Origin: Tabrizicola thermarum
GTDB lineage: Bacteria; Pseudomonadota; Alphaproteobacteria; Rhodobacterales; Rhodobacteraceae
Assembly: GCF_003574395.1 (NCBI RefSeq)
Contig: NZ_QMJY01000080.1
Location: 62,001 to 126,000, forward strand
DNA: 64,000 bases
Reading direction: 5' to 3'
Shown: positions 8,091-15,698 of the stretch, piece after piece
Numbering within the stretch: the first letter of the stretch is position 1
How the letters are laid out: each line of letters begins with the position of its first letter
Program-made: the position numbers and the translations under genes
The notes under the pieces: model-generated
Database searches by the model: none
Seen by the model: the letters and a program-made list of their open reading frames with translations, nothing else
Told to the model about the DNA's origin: nothing

Positions 8091-8544
8091 CATCGACCGC
8101 TCCGCCATCACCGCCGCCATCCGGTCGCTGACCCATGGCGAAACCGACACCGTGGCGCTGATGGCCACTGTCGTCTGCGAGATCCACCACGCGCATCCCT
8201 TCGCCGACTGGACCGGCTTCTACCGCGTCACTGCCCCGGAACTCCTGAAGATCGGCCCGTATCAGGGTGGCCATGGCTGCCTGGTGATCCCGTTCTCCCG
8301 TGGCGTCTGCGGCGCCGCCGCCCGCACCGGCCAGGTCCAGAACGTCCCCGACGTGGACGCTTTCCCCGGTCACATCGCCTGCTCATCCGCGACGAGATCC
8401 GAACTGGTCCTCCCGGTCTGGAACGGCAAGGGAAAGCTGCTCGGCGTCCTCGACCTTGACAGCAACACTCCCGCCGCTTTCACGAAGGCCGACGAAGACT
8501 GGCTTGTCCCCCTTCTCTCGGAAGTCTTCCGCGACGCGATCTGA
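8080..8544 (+). CDS. msrC: Free methionine-(R)-sulfoxide reductase, GAF domain (MsrC/fRMsr)
   Basis: About 154 residues forming one GAF domain. It reduces free methionine-(R)-sulfoxide to methionine using thioredoxin. The diagnostic motifs are all there: DWTGFYR, KIGPYQGGHGCLVIPFSRG, GVCGAAA, VPDVDAFPGHIACSSATRSE. The three redox cysteines (HGC, GVCG, HIAC) are conserved. The start is taken as TTG at 8080, which overlaps the end of the preceding gene and has AAAGGA upstream; no ATG fits the family length. It lies next to a homocysteine S-methyltransferase gene, so both neighbours would feed the methionine pool. Confidence 0.9.
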   Translation: MATDIDRSAITAAIRSLTHGETDTVALMATVVCEIHHAHPFADWTGFYRVTAPELLKIGPYQGGHGCLVIPFSRGVCGAAARTGQVQNVPDVDAFPGHIACSSATRSELVLPVWNGKGKLLGVLDLDSNTPAAFTKADEDWLVPLLSEVFRDAI

Positions 8545-8578
8545 CCAATTCGACTGGAATTGTGCTTGCTCTTTTCTC

Positions 8579-8625
8579 AAATACTCCACGGGAGGTCCGG
8601 AGGGTGTGAAACCCTCCGGGGCCGG
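8579..8625 (+). repeat. Rhodobacterales-type intergenic hairpin element, copy 1
   Basis: An AAATACTCC block is followed by a GC-rich segment and a perfect 8-bp hairpin, CCGGAGGG-N7-CCCTCCGG (8597-8619). There is no U-run after it. The same architecture, with A(G)ATATCCTCC and a GGGGGCG hairpin, occurs inverted at 32524-32562. Elements like this are frequent at gene ends in Rhodobacterales genomes; their function is not settled. Confidence 0.6.
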
Positions 8626-8651
8626 CCCGAGGCGCAACGACAGGACAGATG

Positions 8652-9542
8652 ATGACCGAAATCACCCTTCTCGACGGTGGCATGGGCCAGGAACTCATTG
8701 CCCGCGCGGGCAGCGATCCCGGCCCCCTCTGGGCGACGCGGGTGATGATCGACCACCCCGGTCTGGTCCGCGCGATTCACGAAGACTACTTCGCCGCCGG
8801 GGCCAGCCTGGCCACGACCAACACCTACAACATCCTGCATGATCGCCTTGTCCCGCATGGGCTCGACGCGCTCTACCATGCGCTCCATCTCCGGGCCCTG
8901 GCCGAGGCGCATGAGGCCCGCGCTACCGCAGGCCGGGGGCTGATCGCCGGGTCGATGGGCCCGCTGGGCGAAAGCTACCGCCCCGACCTGACCCCGCCGG
9001 TCGAGGTTTCGGCGGCACTCTATGCCGAAAAGGCCCGGATCATGGCGCCTCATGTCGACGTGATCCTGATCGAGACGATCTCCTCGCTGGACCTTGCCCG
9101 AGGCGCCCTGCGCGGCGCCCGAACCACCGACCGCCCGGTCTGGCTGTCGGTCTCGGTCCAGGACCGCGACGGTAGCAGACTTCGCTCTGGCGAGCCTGTC
9201 GCGGCGCTCGCCGAGGTGCTCGCCGAAACTCCCGCCGATGCCGTCCTTGCCAACTGCTCGATGCCCGAGGCGATGTCGGCGGCACTGGAGGCCCTGAGGC
9301 CCCTCGGCCTCCCTTTCGGCGCCTATGCCAACGGGTTTTCCGAAATCACGCCGCACACTCACGGCACCAGCGCCGCGGAATACTGCGCCCGTCATGACCT
9401 TACACCCGAGCGTTATACCGACTTTGCGCTGCACTGGGTCACGCAGGGTGCGACGTTGATCGGGGGCTGTTGCGAAGTCGGCCCAGCCCATATCCGTCAT
9501 CTGCATGACCGCCTCCTTGCTGAAGGCCACAGGATTGCATAA
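8652..9542 (+). CDS. Homocysteine S-methyltransferase family protein
   Basis: A 296-residue TIM-barrel enzyme of the homocysteine S-methyltransferase family (MmuM/BHMT-like), which makes methionine by moving a methyl group to homocysteine. The zinc site is complete: LANCSM near residue 201 and IGGCCEVG near 271-274. LLDGGMGQEL at the N-terminus and NTYNI are typical. The methyl donor (S-methylmethionine, betaine or other) cannot be read from sequence. Two ATGs are adjacent; the second (8652) has AGGACAG at better spacing. It follows the methionine sulfoxide reductase gene and overlaps the pseudouridine synthase gene by 38 bases. Confidence 0.9.
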   Translation: MTEITLLDGGMGQELIARAGSDPGPLWATRVMIDHPGLVRAIHEDYFAAGASLATTNTYNILHDRLVPHGLDALYHALHLRALAEAHEARATAGRGLIAGSMGPLGESYRPDLTPPVEVSAALYAEKARIMAPHVDVILIETISSLDLARGALRGARTTDRPVWLSVSVQDRDGSRLRSGEPVAALAEVLAETPADAVLANCSMPEAMSAALEALRPLGLPFGAYANGFSEITPHTHGTSAAEYCARHDLTPERYTDFALHWVTQGATLIGGCCEVGPAHIRHLHDRLLAEGHRIA

Positions 9543-10203
9543 GCCCTCGCTGATCCCGGATTTCGCCTACGACCCGCCGGATGTGCCGCTTGACATCCTG
9601 CACGAGGACGCAGCGATCCTTGTCGTGAACAAGCCAGCGGGCCTTCTGACTGTCCCCGGCAAGCTGGCGAACCGGCAGGATTGCCTGATCTCCCGCCTGC
9701 AAGCGGCCCGCTGGGATGCGCTGACGGTGCACCGGCTGGATTGCGACACCTCCGGGGTCATCATCTTTGCCCGCACGAAGCAGGCGCAGGGTTTTCTGGG
9801 GCAGGAATTCGAACAGCGCCGCGCGCTGAAGACCTATGTCGCCCGGCTGATGGGCCGTCTGGAGCCGGACAGCGGCACTGTAGACCTGCCACTGGGCAGC
9901 GACTGGGACTATCGGCCACGGCAGAAGGTCGATCCCGTCCACGGTCGCCCGGCCGTCACCGACTGGCAGGTGATAGATCGGACGGACCGCGAAACCCGCG
10001 TCCGCCTGACCCCGCATACCGGGCGCAGCCACCAGCTTCGCGTTCACATGCTGTCGCTGGGCCACCCGATCCTTGGCGACCAGATCTATGCCCCGGAAAC
10101 CCTGTCCGACCATTCCCGCCTGATGCTGCACGCCGAGACCCTGTCGCTGCACCATCCCGCGACCGGGCAACGGGTGACATTCTCTGCGCCCACCCCTTTC
10201 TGA
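9505..10203 (+). CDS. RluA-family RNA pseudouridine synthase
   Basis: A 232-residue enzyme that isomerises uridine to pseudouridine in rRNA or tRNA. The catalytic motif VHRLDCDTSG with the essential Asp is present, as are NKPAGLLTVPG and the C-terminal HTGRSHQLRVHMLSLGHPILGD. There is no S4 domain, as in E. coli RluA. The start overlaps the previous gene; a TTG at 9535 giving a 222-residue protein, nearer RluA length, is a fair alternative. The target nucleotide is not predictable, though RluA itself acts on 23S rRNA and some tRNAs. Confidence 0.9.
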   Translation: MTASLLKATGLHKPSLIPDFAYDPPDVPLDILHEDAAILVVNKPAGLLTVPGKLANRQDCLISRLQAARWDALTVHRLDCDTSGVIIFARTKQAQGFLGQEFEQRRALKTYVARLMGRLEPDSGTVDLPLGSDWDYRPRQKVDPVHGRPAVTDWQVIDRTDRETRVRLTPHTGRSHQLRVHMLSLGHPILGDQIYAPETLSDHSRLMLHAETLSLHHPATGQRVTFSAPTPF

Positions 10204-10337
10204 GCTTTGACCTTCCGTCACAGGTTTGATGCTTGACTGCCGCAGACTGCGTGCGAAACCCGTGTCGCGGCCATCCTGATGCTGATCTTTCCGGGTCAGA
10301 TCGGGTCGCTGTCAGCCGCCGCGCCTTCATGTCTGGC

Positions 10338-10390
10338 TCTGGGCATTGTCGAAGGCATCCAGCTTTGCGCGGTCTGGCTGACCTCTGCCG
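10338..10390. repeat. Imperfect intergenic repeat, copy B
   Basis: TCTGGGCATTGTCGAAGG and CTGACCTCTGCCG repeat the two blocks of the element at 878-917, with a longer spacer. As there, it lies between convergent genes and directly beyond the stop codon of the minus-strand gene. Confidence 0.45.
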
Positions 10391-10393
10391 CCC

Positions 10394-11173
10394 CTAGTTC
10401 CTGTCCCAAAGCGCCAGAAGGATCCCCGTGACGCAGAAATACAGCCCGAAGATCCCAAAGGCCGAGACGAGATAAAGCTGGAAAAAGAACAGCGGCCCGC
10501 CCAACAGGGACGAGATCAGCGCAATGGCCATGCTTCCCAGGGCCAGAATGCCGCCCGCAAGGGCAGCCAGCAGGACCGAGCCGACAAGCTCGCGCCAGTT
10601 GCGGCAGAACAAGAGCGTCAGGAGCCCGTGGGTCAGGACCAGCAGCACCAGGTTGGTCGCAAAGATCGGCGCGAGGGTCGGCTTGCCGGTCTCGATCCGG
10701 ACCGGATCAAGCAGCGTGACCAGCAGGCAGAAGACGATCAGGAACAGGTGCACGATGATCGCCGGAAATTGCACCGCGTTGCGGAAGCGCGGGAACAGGG
10801 CCAGCAGAATCGCCAGCTGGCCGACCGGAAGAGCCAGTTTCAGCAGGGTCGGGTCGATCCGCCCGTCCGGCGCAACCGTATCGGCGGCAGAAAGCGCGTT
10901 GCTCAGGTCGGCCAACGTCCCCGACAGCGACAAGGCGACGCCCCCCAGCGCCACGGCACCCAGAAGCAGGGCGAGGACCTGCCACAGAGCCCCTGGTCGG
11001 TCAGGCACCTGCGAACCCGCCGCCAAAGTGCCTGACCTATGACGCATGTCGTGTCCATCTGTGGTCAGGATCGGCAGGCGCGTGTCCACATCGCGCACCA
11101 GGCGCCAGCACAGGATGAAAGCCAGCGCCACAAGACATTCGTAGACGACAACGGCGATCAGGATGTTCAGCAC
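10394..11173 (-). CDS. Polytopic membrane protein of unknown function in polysaccharide operon
   Basis: A 259-residue integral membrane protein that I do not recognise. It opens with a hydrophobic helix (MLNILIAVVVYECLVALAFI), has a soluble loop of about 40 residues, and then some six further hydrophobic helices. The last one, FFFQLYLVSAFGIFGLYFCVTGILLAL, is aromatic-rich. No catalytic motif is visible. It starts 12 bases after the GT2 stop, so it is surely co-transcribed with the GT2 and outer-membrane barrel genes; a role in polymer translocation or synthase support is inferred from context only. Confidence 0.75.
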   Translation of the reverse strand: MLNILIAVVVYECLVALAFILCWRLVRDVDTRLPILTTDGHDMRHRSGTLAAGSQVPDRPGALWQVLALLLGAVALGGVALSLSGTLADLSNALSAADTVAPDGRIDPTLLKLALPVGQLAILLALFPRFRNAVQFPAIIVHLFLIVFCLLVTLLDPVRIETGKPTLAPIFATNLVLLVLTHGLLTLLFCRNWRELVGSVLLAALAGGILALGSMAIALISSLLGGPLFFFQLYLVSAFGIFGLYFCVTGILLALWDRN

Positions 11174-11185
11174 CGGTGCCGCCCC

Positions 11186-12451
11186 TCAAGAACTGCTACG
11201 AAACCGCTGGGTCTTGTCCCATTGCGTGGTGATGCCAAGCAGCTTGTCCTTCAACAGTTGCAGGACTCCGACGTTACAGGCCAACAGGCTGGTAAAGGAC
11301 GACACGAACAGGAAGGGCACCGCAGAAAAGGCCCGACGCTGTCCATCGGAAACGCATCCTGCCGCGATCTGGTAGAAGGGCGCGAAATTGCCGATGCCGG
11401 TAAACAGGGTCAGTGACATTGTCATGATCGACAGGCTCGCCCAGGTCTCGCCCAGCTGCGCGGGCATCGCCAGGGCGATGACCAGGTTCAACAGCACCAG
11501 GCTGGGCACCGTGTAGACCAGCAGCACCAAAGCCGCGTCAAGCCGGGCCATCAGGGGCTGGCGCGTCGCCCCCAGCGTCGCAAGGAAATAGCGGCCAAGG
11601 CAGTCGTTGTGTCCGATCGCCCAGCGCTTGACCTGGCGATAGCGGACCTGCCAGGTCTCGGGGCTTTCCTCATAGCATTCGGCATCCGCCACATAGGCCA
11701 CCTTCATGCCCGCGATGAACAGGCGATAGGTCAGGTCGGTGTCCTCGGCCAGCGAGACGGTGTTCCAGCCGCCCACAGCCTCCAGCGCGGACCGCCGCAC
11801 CGCACCCGTCGTACCGCCGAACTGCGGCAAGAGCGACATCCGGTGCCGCACCTCCTGGTCGACGACATAGCCTCCGCGCCGCTCCAGATCCAGAAGTTTG
11901 GTCAGCATGTTGGCGTTGGCGTTGTACGGCACGACCCGACCCATTGTCGCGCCCACCAGCGGATCGGCGAAGGGCGCGACCAGGCGCCGGATGATGTGCG
12001 GAGGAGGAAGGTAATCGGCGTCGAAGAAGACCAGGACTTCGGACGTCGAGCTGTTGATCGCATCCAGAAGCGCCGCCGGTTTGCCCGGCGCGGCATCTTG
12101 GGGCCGGTGGATGACCCGGACACAGGGGTGGCGGGCGGCAAAGTCATCCGCGATGGCCCCTGTCCCATCCCGCGATCGGTCGTCGATCACGATGATTTCG
12201 TATCTGTCAGCCGGGTAGTCCATCCGCGTCAGGCAGTCGAGGCAACCACGGATCACCCGCTCTTCGTTGTGGGCCGGAACGATCACCGTCACCCTTGGCA
12301 GCTCTGCGTCGGGAACCGGCCGAGACTCGGCCCCGCGCCGTCCGAAATGGAACAGCAGGGTCACTGCCACCTGACGGAGCAGAACCAGCAAGGCAAGAAA
12401 GGTCGTCGTGACGTTCCAGGCAACCAGAAAGACGATTGCCGCTGCCGTCAT
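11186..12451 (-). CDS. Processive family 2 glycosyltransferase (BcsA/PgaC/YaiP-like)
   Basis: A 421-residue inner-membrane glycosyltransferase. An N-terminal membrane helix precedes a GT-A domain with TVIVPAHNEE, VIDDRSRDGT (about residue 90), the DAD metal motif, GGTTGAVRR, AEDTDLTYRL (the catalytic ED) and QVKRWAIG, the Q-x-x-RW motif of processive synthases such as cellulose and poly-GlcNAc synthases. Three or four C-terminal helices follow. It should polymerise a sugar nucleotide and extrude the chain; the sugar is unknown. It shares a 4-base ATGA overlap with the outer-membrane barrel gene upstream, a pairing like E. coli yaiO/yaiP. Confidence 0.88.
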   Translation of the reverse strand: MTAAAIVFLVAWNVTTTFLALLVLLRQVAVTLLFHFGRRGAESRPVPDAELPRVTVIVPAHNEERVIRGCLDCLTRMDYPADRYEIIVIDDRSRDGTGAIADDFAARHPCVRVIHRPQDAAPGKPAALLDAINSSTSEVLVFFDADYLPPPHIIRRLVAPFADPLVGATMGRVVPYNANANMLTKLLDLERRGGYVVDQEVRHRMSLLPQFGGTTGAVRRSALEAVGGWNTVSLAEDTDLTYRLFIAGMKVAYVADAECYEESPETWQVRYRQVKRWAIGHNDCLGRYFLATLGATRQPLMARLDAALVLLVYTVPSLVLLNLVIALAMPAQLGETWASLSIMTMSLTLFTGIGNFAPFYQIAAGCVSDGQRRAFSAVPFLFVSSFTSLLACNVGVLQLLKDKLLGITTQWDKTQRFRSSS

Positions 12452-13227
12452 AGGCCGAATTTGATGCCGATGGATGCGCCAGTCAGATCGTACAGATCGG
12501 TGTTGACGAATTCACCCCGCAGGATGACCTCGGCGTTGTCCGAGAGCCGATAGGACAGGAAGGGCTTGAACGCGGTGTAATCGTTGTTCACCGGCGCAAG
12601 CGGGGTAAGGTCGTAGGAGATCTGGCCAAAACCGATTTCCGCCCCGATGTTCAGCCCCCCTTTCGTGATCAGCGTCGCCACAGCTGCGACGTCATAGCCG
12701 GTGTCAGCTGCCCCGCTGGGCTCGGTCACCGCCGCACGAAGCTGGGCCACGATGTAGGATCCATTGGACATTTCAGGGAAATACCTGACCACCTCGCCAC
12801 GCAGACTGGTCGCGCTGATGTCGCCTTCGTATTTCACCCGGCTGATCTCGAAGTCGAGGATCGTGCTGGGACCCGAGTTGTAGCGATAGCCCAACGCATA
12901 TTTCCAGTCCGGCGCTGCGCCGAGATCCGAGTTGGAATGTTCGATCGAAAAGCGCAGGCGGCCCGGACCGGCAGAGACTTCTGCGCCGATACCGACCGAG
13001 GTCACGTTCTCTTCGCGGTCCTGTGCGCTGATATCCAGCAGGATCGCGGTGCCCGAGCTCATGACAAAGCGCGAATTCAGCCCGATGTAGTCGCGGTCGG
13101 AATAGCCGTTGGTCACATCGATCGTGCCGTAGGTCAGCTGGACAAATCCCTTGTCCTGGGCGCTGGCGGCAAATCCGATGGGCAGCAATGCGCCAACCAG
13201 AAGGGCTTGCCTGATGGATGTGCTCAT
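12448..13227 (-). CDS. Outer-membrane beta-barrel protein (YaiO-like), polysaccharide operon
   Basis: A 259-residue secreted protein. A signal peptide (MSTSIRQALLVGALLPIGFA, cleavage near ASA-QD) leads into alternating-polarity strands throughout, ending in ASIGIKFGL with a C-terminal hydrophobic residue of barrel type. No catalytic motif is seen. Size and placement before a processive GT2 recall the YaiO family, but I cannot show homology by eye. It probably forms a pore or anchor for the polymer made by the GT2. The ATG at 13227 has GGGAGAAG upstream and gives a clean signal peptide; the ATG at 13329 would not. The upstream region contains a large inverted repeat. Confidence 0.75.
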   Translation of the reverse strand: MSTSIRQALLVGALLPIGFAASAQDKGFVQLTYGTIDVTNGYSDRDYIGLNSRFVMSSGTAILLDISAQDREENVTSVGIGAEVSAGPGRLRFSIEHSNSDLGAAPDWKYALGYRYNSGPSTILDFEISRVKYEGDISATSLRGEVVRYFPEMSNGSYIVAQLRAAVTEPSGAADTGYDVAAVATLITKGGLNIGAEIGFGQISYDLTPLAPVNNDYTAFKPFLSYRLSDNAEVILRGEFVNTDLYDLTGASIGIKFGL

Positions 13228-13289
13228 CTTCTTCTCCCGACGGAAGCGTATCTGTTGCCGCCAACCGATAGCCCATTCGCGTTTCGCGA

Positions 13290-13340
13290 GAAAGCCATAT
13301 CGCGCAAGGCGACTGCTGCCATGGGGCACATATGGCTTTC
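13290..13340 (-). promoter_or_regulatory. 11-bp inverted repeat upstream of the barrel/GT2 operon
   Basis: GAAAGCCATAT (13290-13300) and ATATGGCTTTC (13330-13340) are perfect inverted repeats separated by 29 bases, centred about 88 bases upstream of the barrel-protein start. In RNA they could form a stable long-loop stem; in DNA they could be paired operator half-sites. Neither function is shown. Confidence 0.45.
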
Positions 13341-13511
13341 CTGCACCAAGTCGCCCAACTAAGGCAAGCGTTGGAAATCCTTGACGCTTTTGCCGCTTGA
13401 AAAGAGACTGGGGCCAATGGGTTAAAGGGCCGTCAAAACCAGCAAGGCATCCCGGCAGGAAAGCGTCCTTTGCCTGGCAGCATTCACCTTGGGCGTGTGC
13501 TCATCGGTCGT

Positions 13512-14249
13512 TCAGACCAGCAGGCCGCCATCGCTGTCATCGCCGGCCTCTTCCAGAAGGCGGTCGAAATCGGGGATCGTGACGTGCCGGTTGCCTTCCA
13601 GGCTGATGACGCCGTCGCGCTTCAGCGCGCTGATCTGGCGGCTGACGGTTTCCAGGGTCAGTCCCAGATAGTCGGCCATTTCCTCGCGGGTCAGCGGCAA
13701 ATCGACCGTCAGCGCCCCCGAGGACCGGCGCAGGTGCAAGGCCGCATCGCGGCGCGCGATGATCGAGATCAGCGAGGCAATCTTCTCGCGTGCAGTCTTG
13801 CGCCCAAGCAGCAGCATCCATTCCCGCGCCGCGTCCAGTTCGTCCAGCGTCATCTCAAGCAATCGCTGGGCCACATGCGGGGTCGTCGCCATCATCTCTT
13901 CGAAGGGCTTCTTGCGAAAGCAGCACATGACAAGGTCGGTTGTCGCCGTCACGTCGAAAGCCGCCGTGGACCGCCCCGGACGACCGACGAAATCCGACGG
14001 CAGCAGAAGACCCACCATCTGGCGCCGCCCGTCCTCCATCGTCTGCGTCAGCGTGGCGATCCCGCTGACCACGGAACCGACGAATTCCATACGGTCCCCC
14101 GACCAGATGATGGTCTGACCGGCCTGAAAGCTGCGGTAGTACTTGATCTGCTCCAGCCGGGCCAGCTCATCGGACTCGCAGCGCGCGCAGACCGCGCGGT
14201 GGCGAATCGGGCACTCTCCGCATTGAACGTGGATGGAATGCTCAATCAC
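13512..14249 (-). CDS. fnrL: Crp/Fnr-family oxygen-responsive regulator FnrL
   Basis: A 245-residue Fnr-type activator that senses oxygen through a [4Fe-4S] cluster and controls anaerobic and photosynthesis-related genes. The N-terminal cysteine cluster CGECPIRHRAVCARC (C10, C13, C21, C24) and a central cysteine (LVMCCF, about residue 110) provide ligands. DGRRQMVGLLLPSDFVGRPG and TLDELDAAREWMLLLGRK are nearly FnrL-identical, and the recognition helix is LTLETVSRQISALKRDG. The start is the GTG at 14249; an FNR box lies just upstream, so the gene may regulate itself. It is divergent from hemN, as in Rhodobacter. Confidence 0.93.
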   Translation of the reverse strand: MIEHSIHVQCGECPIRHRAVCARCESDELARLEQIKYYRSFQAGQTIIWSGDRMEFVGSVVSGIATLTQTMEDGRRQMVGLLLPSDFVGRPGRSTAAFDVTATTDLVMCCFRKKPFEEMMATTPHVAQRLLEMTLDELDAAREWMLLLGRKTAREKIASLISIIARRDAALHLRRSSGALTVDLPLTREEMADYLGLTLETVSRQISALKRDGVISLEGNRHVTIPDFDRLLEEAGDDSDGGLLV

Positions 14250-14264
14250 TCTGGCCGCCTTACG

Positions 14265-14278
14265 TTGATCTGCATCAA
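14265..14278. promoter_or_regulatory. FNR/FnrL binding site, perfect consensus
   Basis: TTGAT-CTGC-ATCAA matches the FNR consensus TTGAT-N4-ATCAA at every position. It lies in the 63-base spacer between fnrL and hemN. Its centre (between 14271 and 14272) is 41.5 bases before the A of the hemN start codon, the exact class II activation distance if transcription starts there, and about 22 bases upstream of the fnrL start, where it could repress fnrL. Confidence 0.9.
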
Positions 14279-14300
14279 GGAGCCCTCTCCCTCGCGCTTC

Positions 14301-14306
14301 TAGCAT
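14301..14306 (+). promoter_or_regulatory. Predicted -10 element of the hemN promoter (leaderless transcript)
   Basis: TAGCAT occupies -12 to -7 relative to the A of the hemN ATG at 14313. Together with the FNR box at -41.5 this predicts transcription beginning at the start codon. No Shine-Dalgarno sequence precedes the ATG (CATAGTCGG only), which agrees with a leaderless mRNA. Confidence 0.5.
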
Positions 14307-14312
14307 AGTCGG

Positions 14313-15668
14313 ATGAGCCACGACCCGCAACTCGCCCGCCTCGGTCTGTTCGACGCTCGTGTACCGCGGTACACGTCCTACCCGACGGCGCCTCATTTCG
14401 GGCCAGAGGTGGGACCAGGCACATTCGTCAACTGGATCGAGGCGATCCCGGACAATAGCGAAATCTCGCTGTATATCCACGTCCCCTTCTGCCGCCGCCT
14501 GTGCTGGTTCTGCGCCTGTCGCACGCAAGGCACCACCTCGGACGAGCCGGTGCGCGCCTATGTGGAAACCCTGAAAGCCGAGCTTGCGCTTTTGCGCGCC
14601 CACTTGCCACGGGGCGTTTCGCTCAGCCGGTTGCATTGGGGCGGTGGCACGCCGACGCTTCTGTCGGGCGATCTTATCCGCGACCTGTCCGATACGGTCT
14701 TTTCGGTGGCCCCGATGGCAGCCGGAGGCGAGTTTTCGGTCGAGATCGACCCGAACGAAATCGACGATTCCCGGCTTGACGCGCTTGCCGCTGCCGGAAT
14801 GAATCGGGCCTCGATCGGTGTGCAGGATTTCGATCCGTTGATCCAGAAGGCCATCGGGCGGGAACAGGGCTATGAACTGACCCGCGACGTGGCGTCCCGG
14901 ATCCGCGACCGCGGCGTCGCCAGCCTGAACGCCGACATCCTGTATGGCCTCCCGTTCCAGACCGGACCGCGTATCGCCGATTCGGTGCAGAAGCTTCTGA
15001 CCCTCTCGCCCGACCGAGTCGCGCTGTACGGCTACGCCCATGTCCCGTGGATGAGCAGACGCCAGCAGATGATCCCGTCGGACGCGATGCCAACCCCGGA
15101 GGAACGGCTGTCCCTGTTCGAAACCGCGCGGCAGCTGTTCCTTTGGGATGGCTATGTCGAGGTTGGCATCGACCATTTCGCCCGCCCCGAAGACGGCATG
15201 GCGCGCGCACTTCAGACCGGCACCCTGCGCCGGAATTTCCAGGGCTACACCGACGATCCCGCCCCCGTCCTGATCGGGCTGGGCGCCTCGTCGATCAGCC
15301 GGTTCCCGCAAGGCTTTGCGCAGAATGCCTCGGGCACGGCAGAGCATACCAAGGCCATCCGCGCCGGTTCCTTCTCGACCCACAAGGGCCATGTCTTCCG
15401 GGGCGAGGACCTGCTGCGCGCCAGGATCATCGAGGCGCTGATGTGCGACTTCCGGGTGTCGCGCAGCGAGCTTTTGCAGCGGTTCGACGTCAGCCCCGAC
15501 CGGATCGAAACCCTGTTCCAGGCCGCCGTGGCCGAGTTCGGCGACATGGTCCGGGTGACCGAGGATGGCCTGCGCATCCCCGACCGCGCCCGCCCCCTGA
15601 CGCGGATGATCGCGCGCGCCTTCGATGCCTACGACCATTCCAAGGCCAAGCACTCGTCGGCGGTGTAG
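14313..15668 (+). CDS. hemN: Oxygen-independent coproporphyrinogen III oxidase HemN
   Basis: A 451-residue radical-SAM enzyme that converts coproporphyrinogen III to protoporphyrinogen IX without oxygen, for heme and, where present, bacteriochlorophyll. The cluster motif CRRLCWFC (C-x3-C-x2-C, about residues 59-66) is intact and is preceded by SLYIHVPF. LHWGGGTPT, SVEIDPNE, GVQDFD and NADILYGLP are all family signatures. The length is close to E. coli HemN (457). It is called hemZ in some Rhodobacter strains. The FNR box upstream shows activation under low oxygen; the spacing predicts a leaderless message. Convergent with the glycosyltransferase gene. Confidence 0.95.
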   Translation: MSHDPQLARLGLFDARVPRYTSYPTAPHFGPEVGPGTFVNWIEAIPDNSEISLYIHVPFCRRLCWFCACRTQGTTSDEPVRAYVETLKAELALLRAHLPRGVSLSRLHWGGGTPTLLSGDLIRDLSDTVFSVAPMAAGGEFSVEIDPNEIDDSRLDALAAAGMNRASIGVQDFDPLIQKAIGREQGYELTRDVASRIRDRGVASLNADILYGLPFQTGPRIADSVQKLLTLSPDRVALYGYAHVPWMSRRQQMIPSDAMPTPEERLSLFETARQLFLWDGYVEVGIDHFARPEDGMARALQTGTLRRNFQGYTDDPAPVLIGLGASSISRFPQGFAQNASGTAEHTKAIRAGSFSTHKGHVFRGEDLLRARIIEALMCDFRVSRSELLQRFDVSPDRIETLFQAAVAEFGDMVRVTEDGLRIPDRARPLTRMIARAFDAYDHSKAKHSSAV

Positions 15669-15698
15669 CACGCCGCTTCGGCCAGCGATCTGCGCCGC

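Noticed and set aside
8545..8648. SAM or SAH riboswitch before the homocysteine methyltransferase
   Set aside because: The stretch is accounted for by the hairpin element, with no riboswitch core visible.
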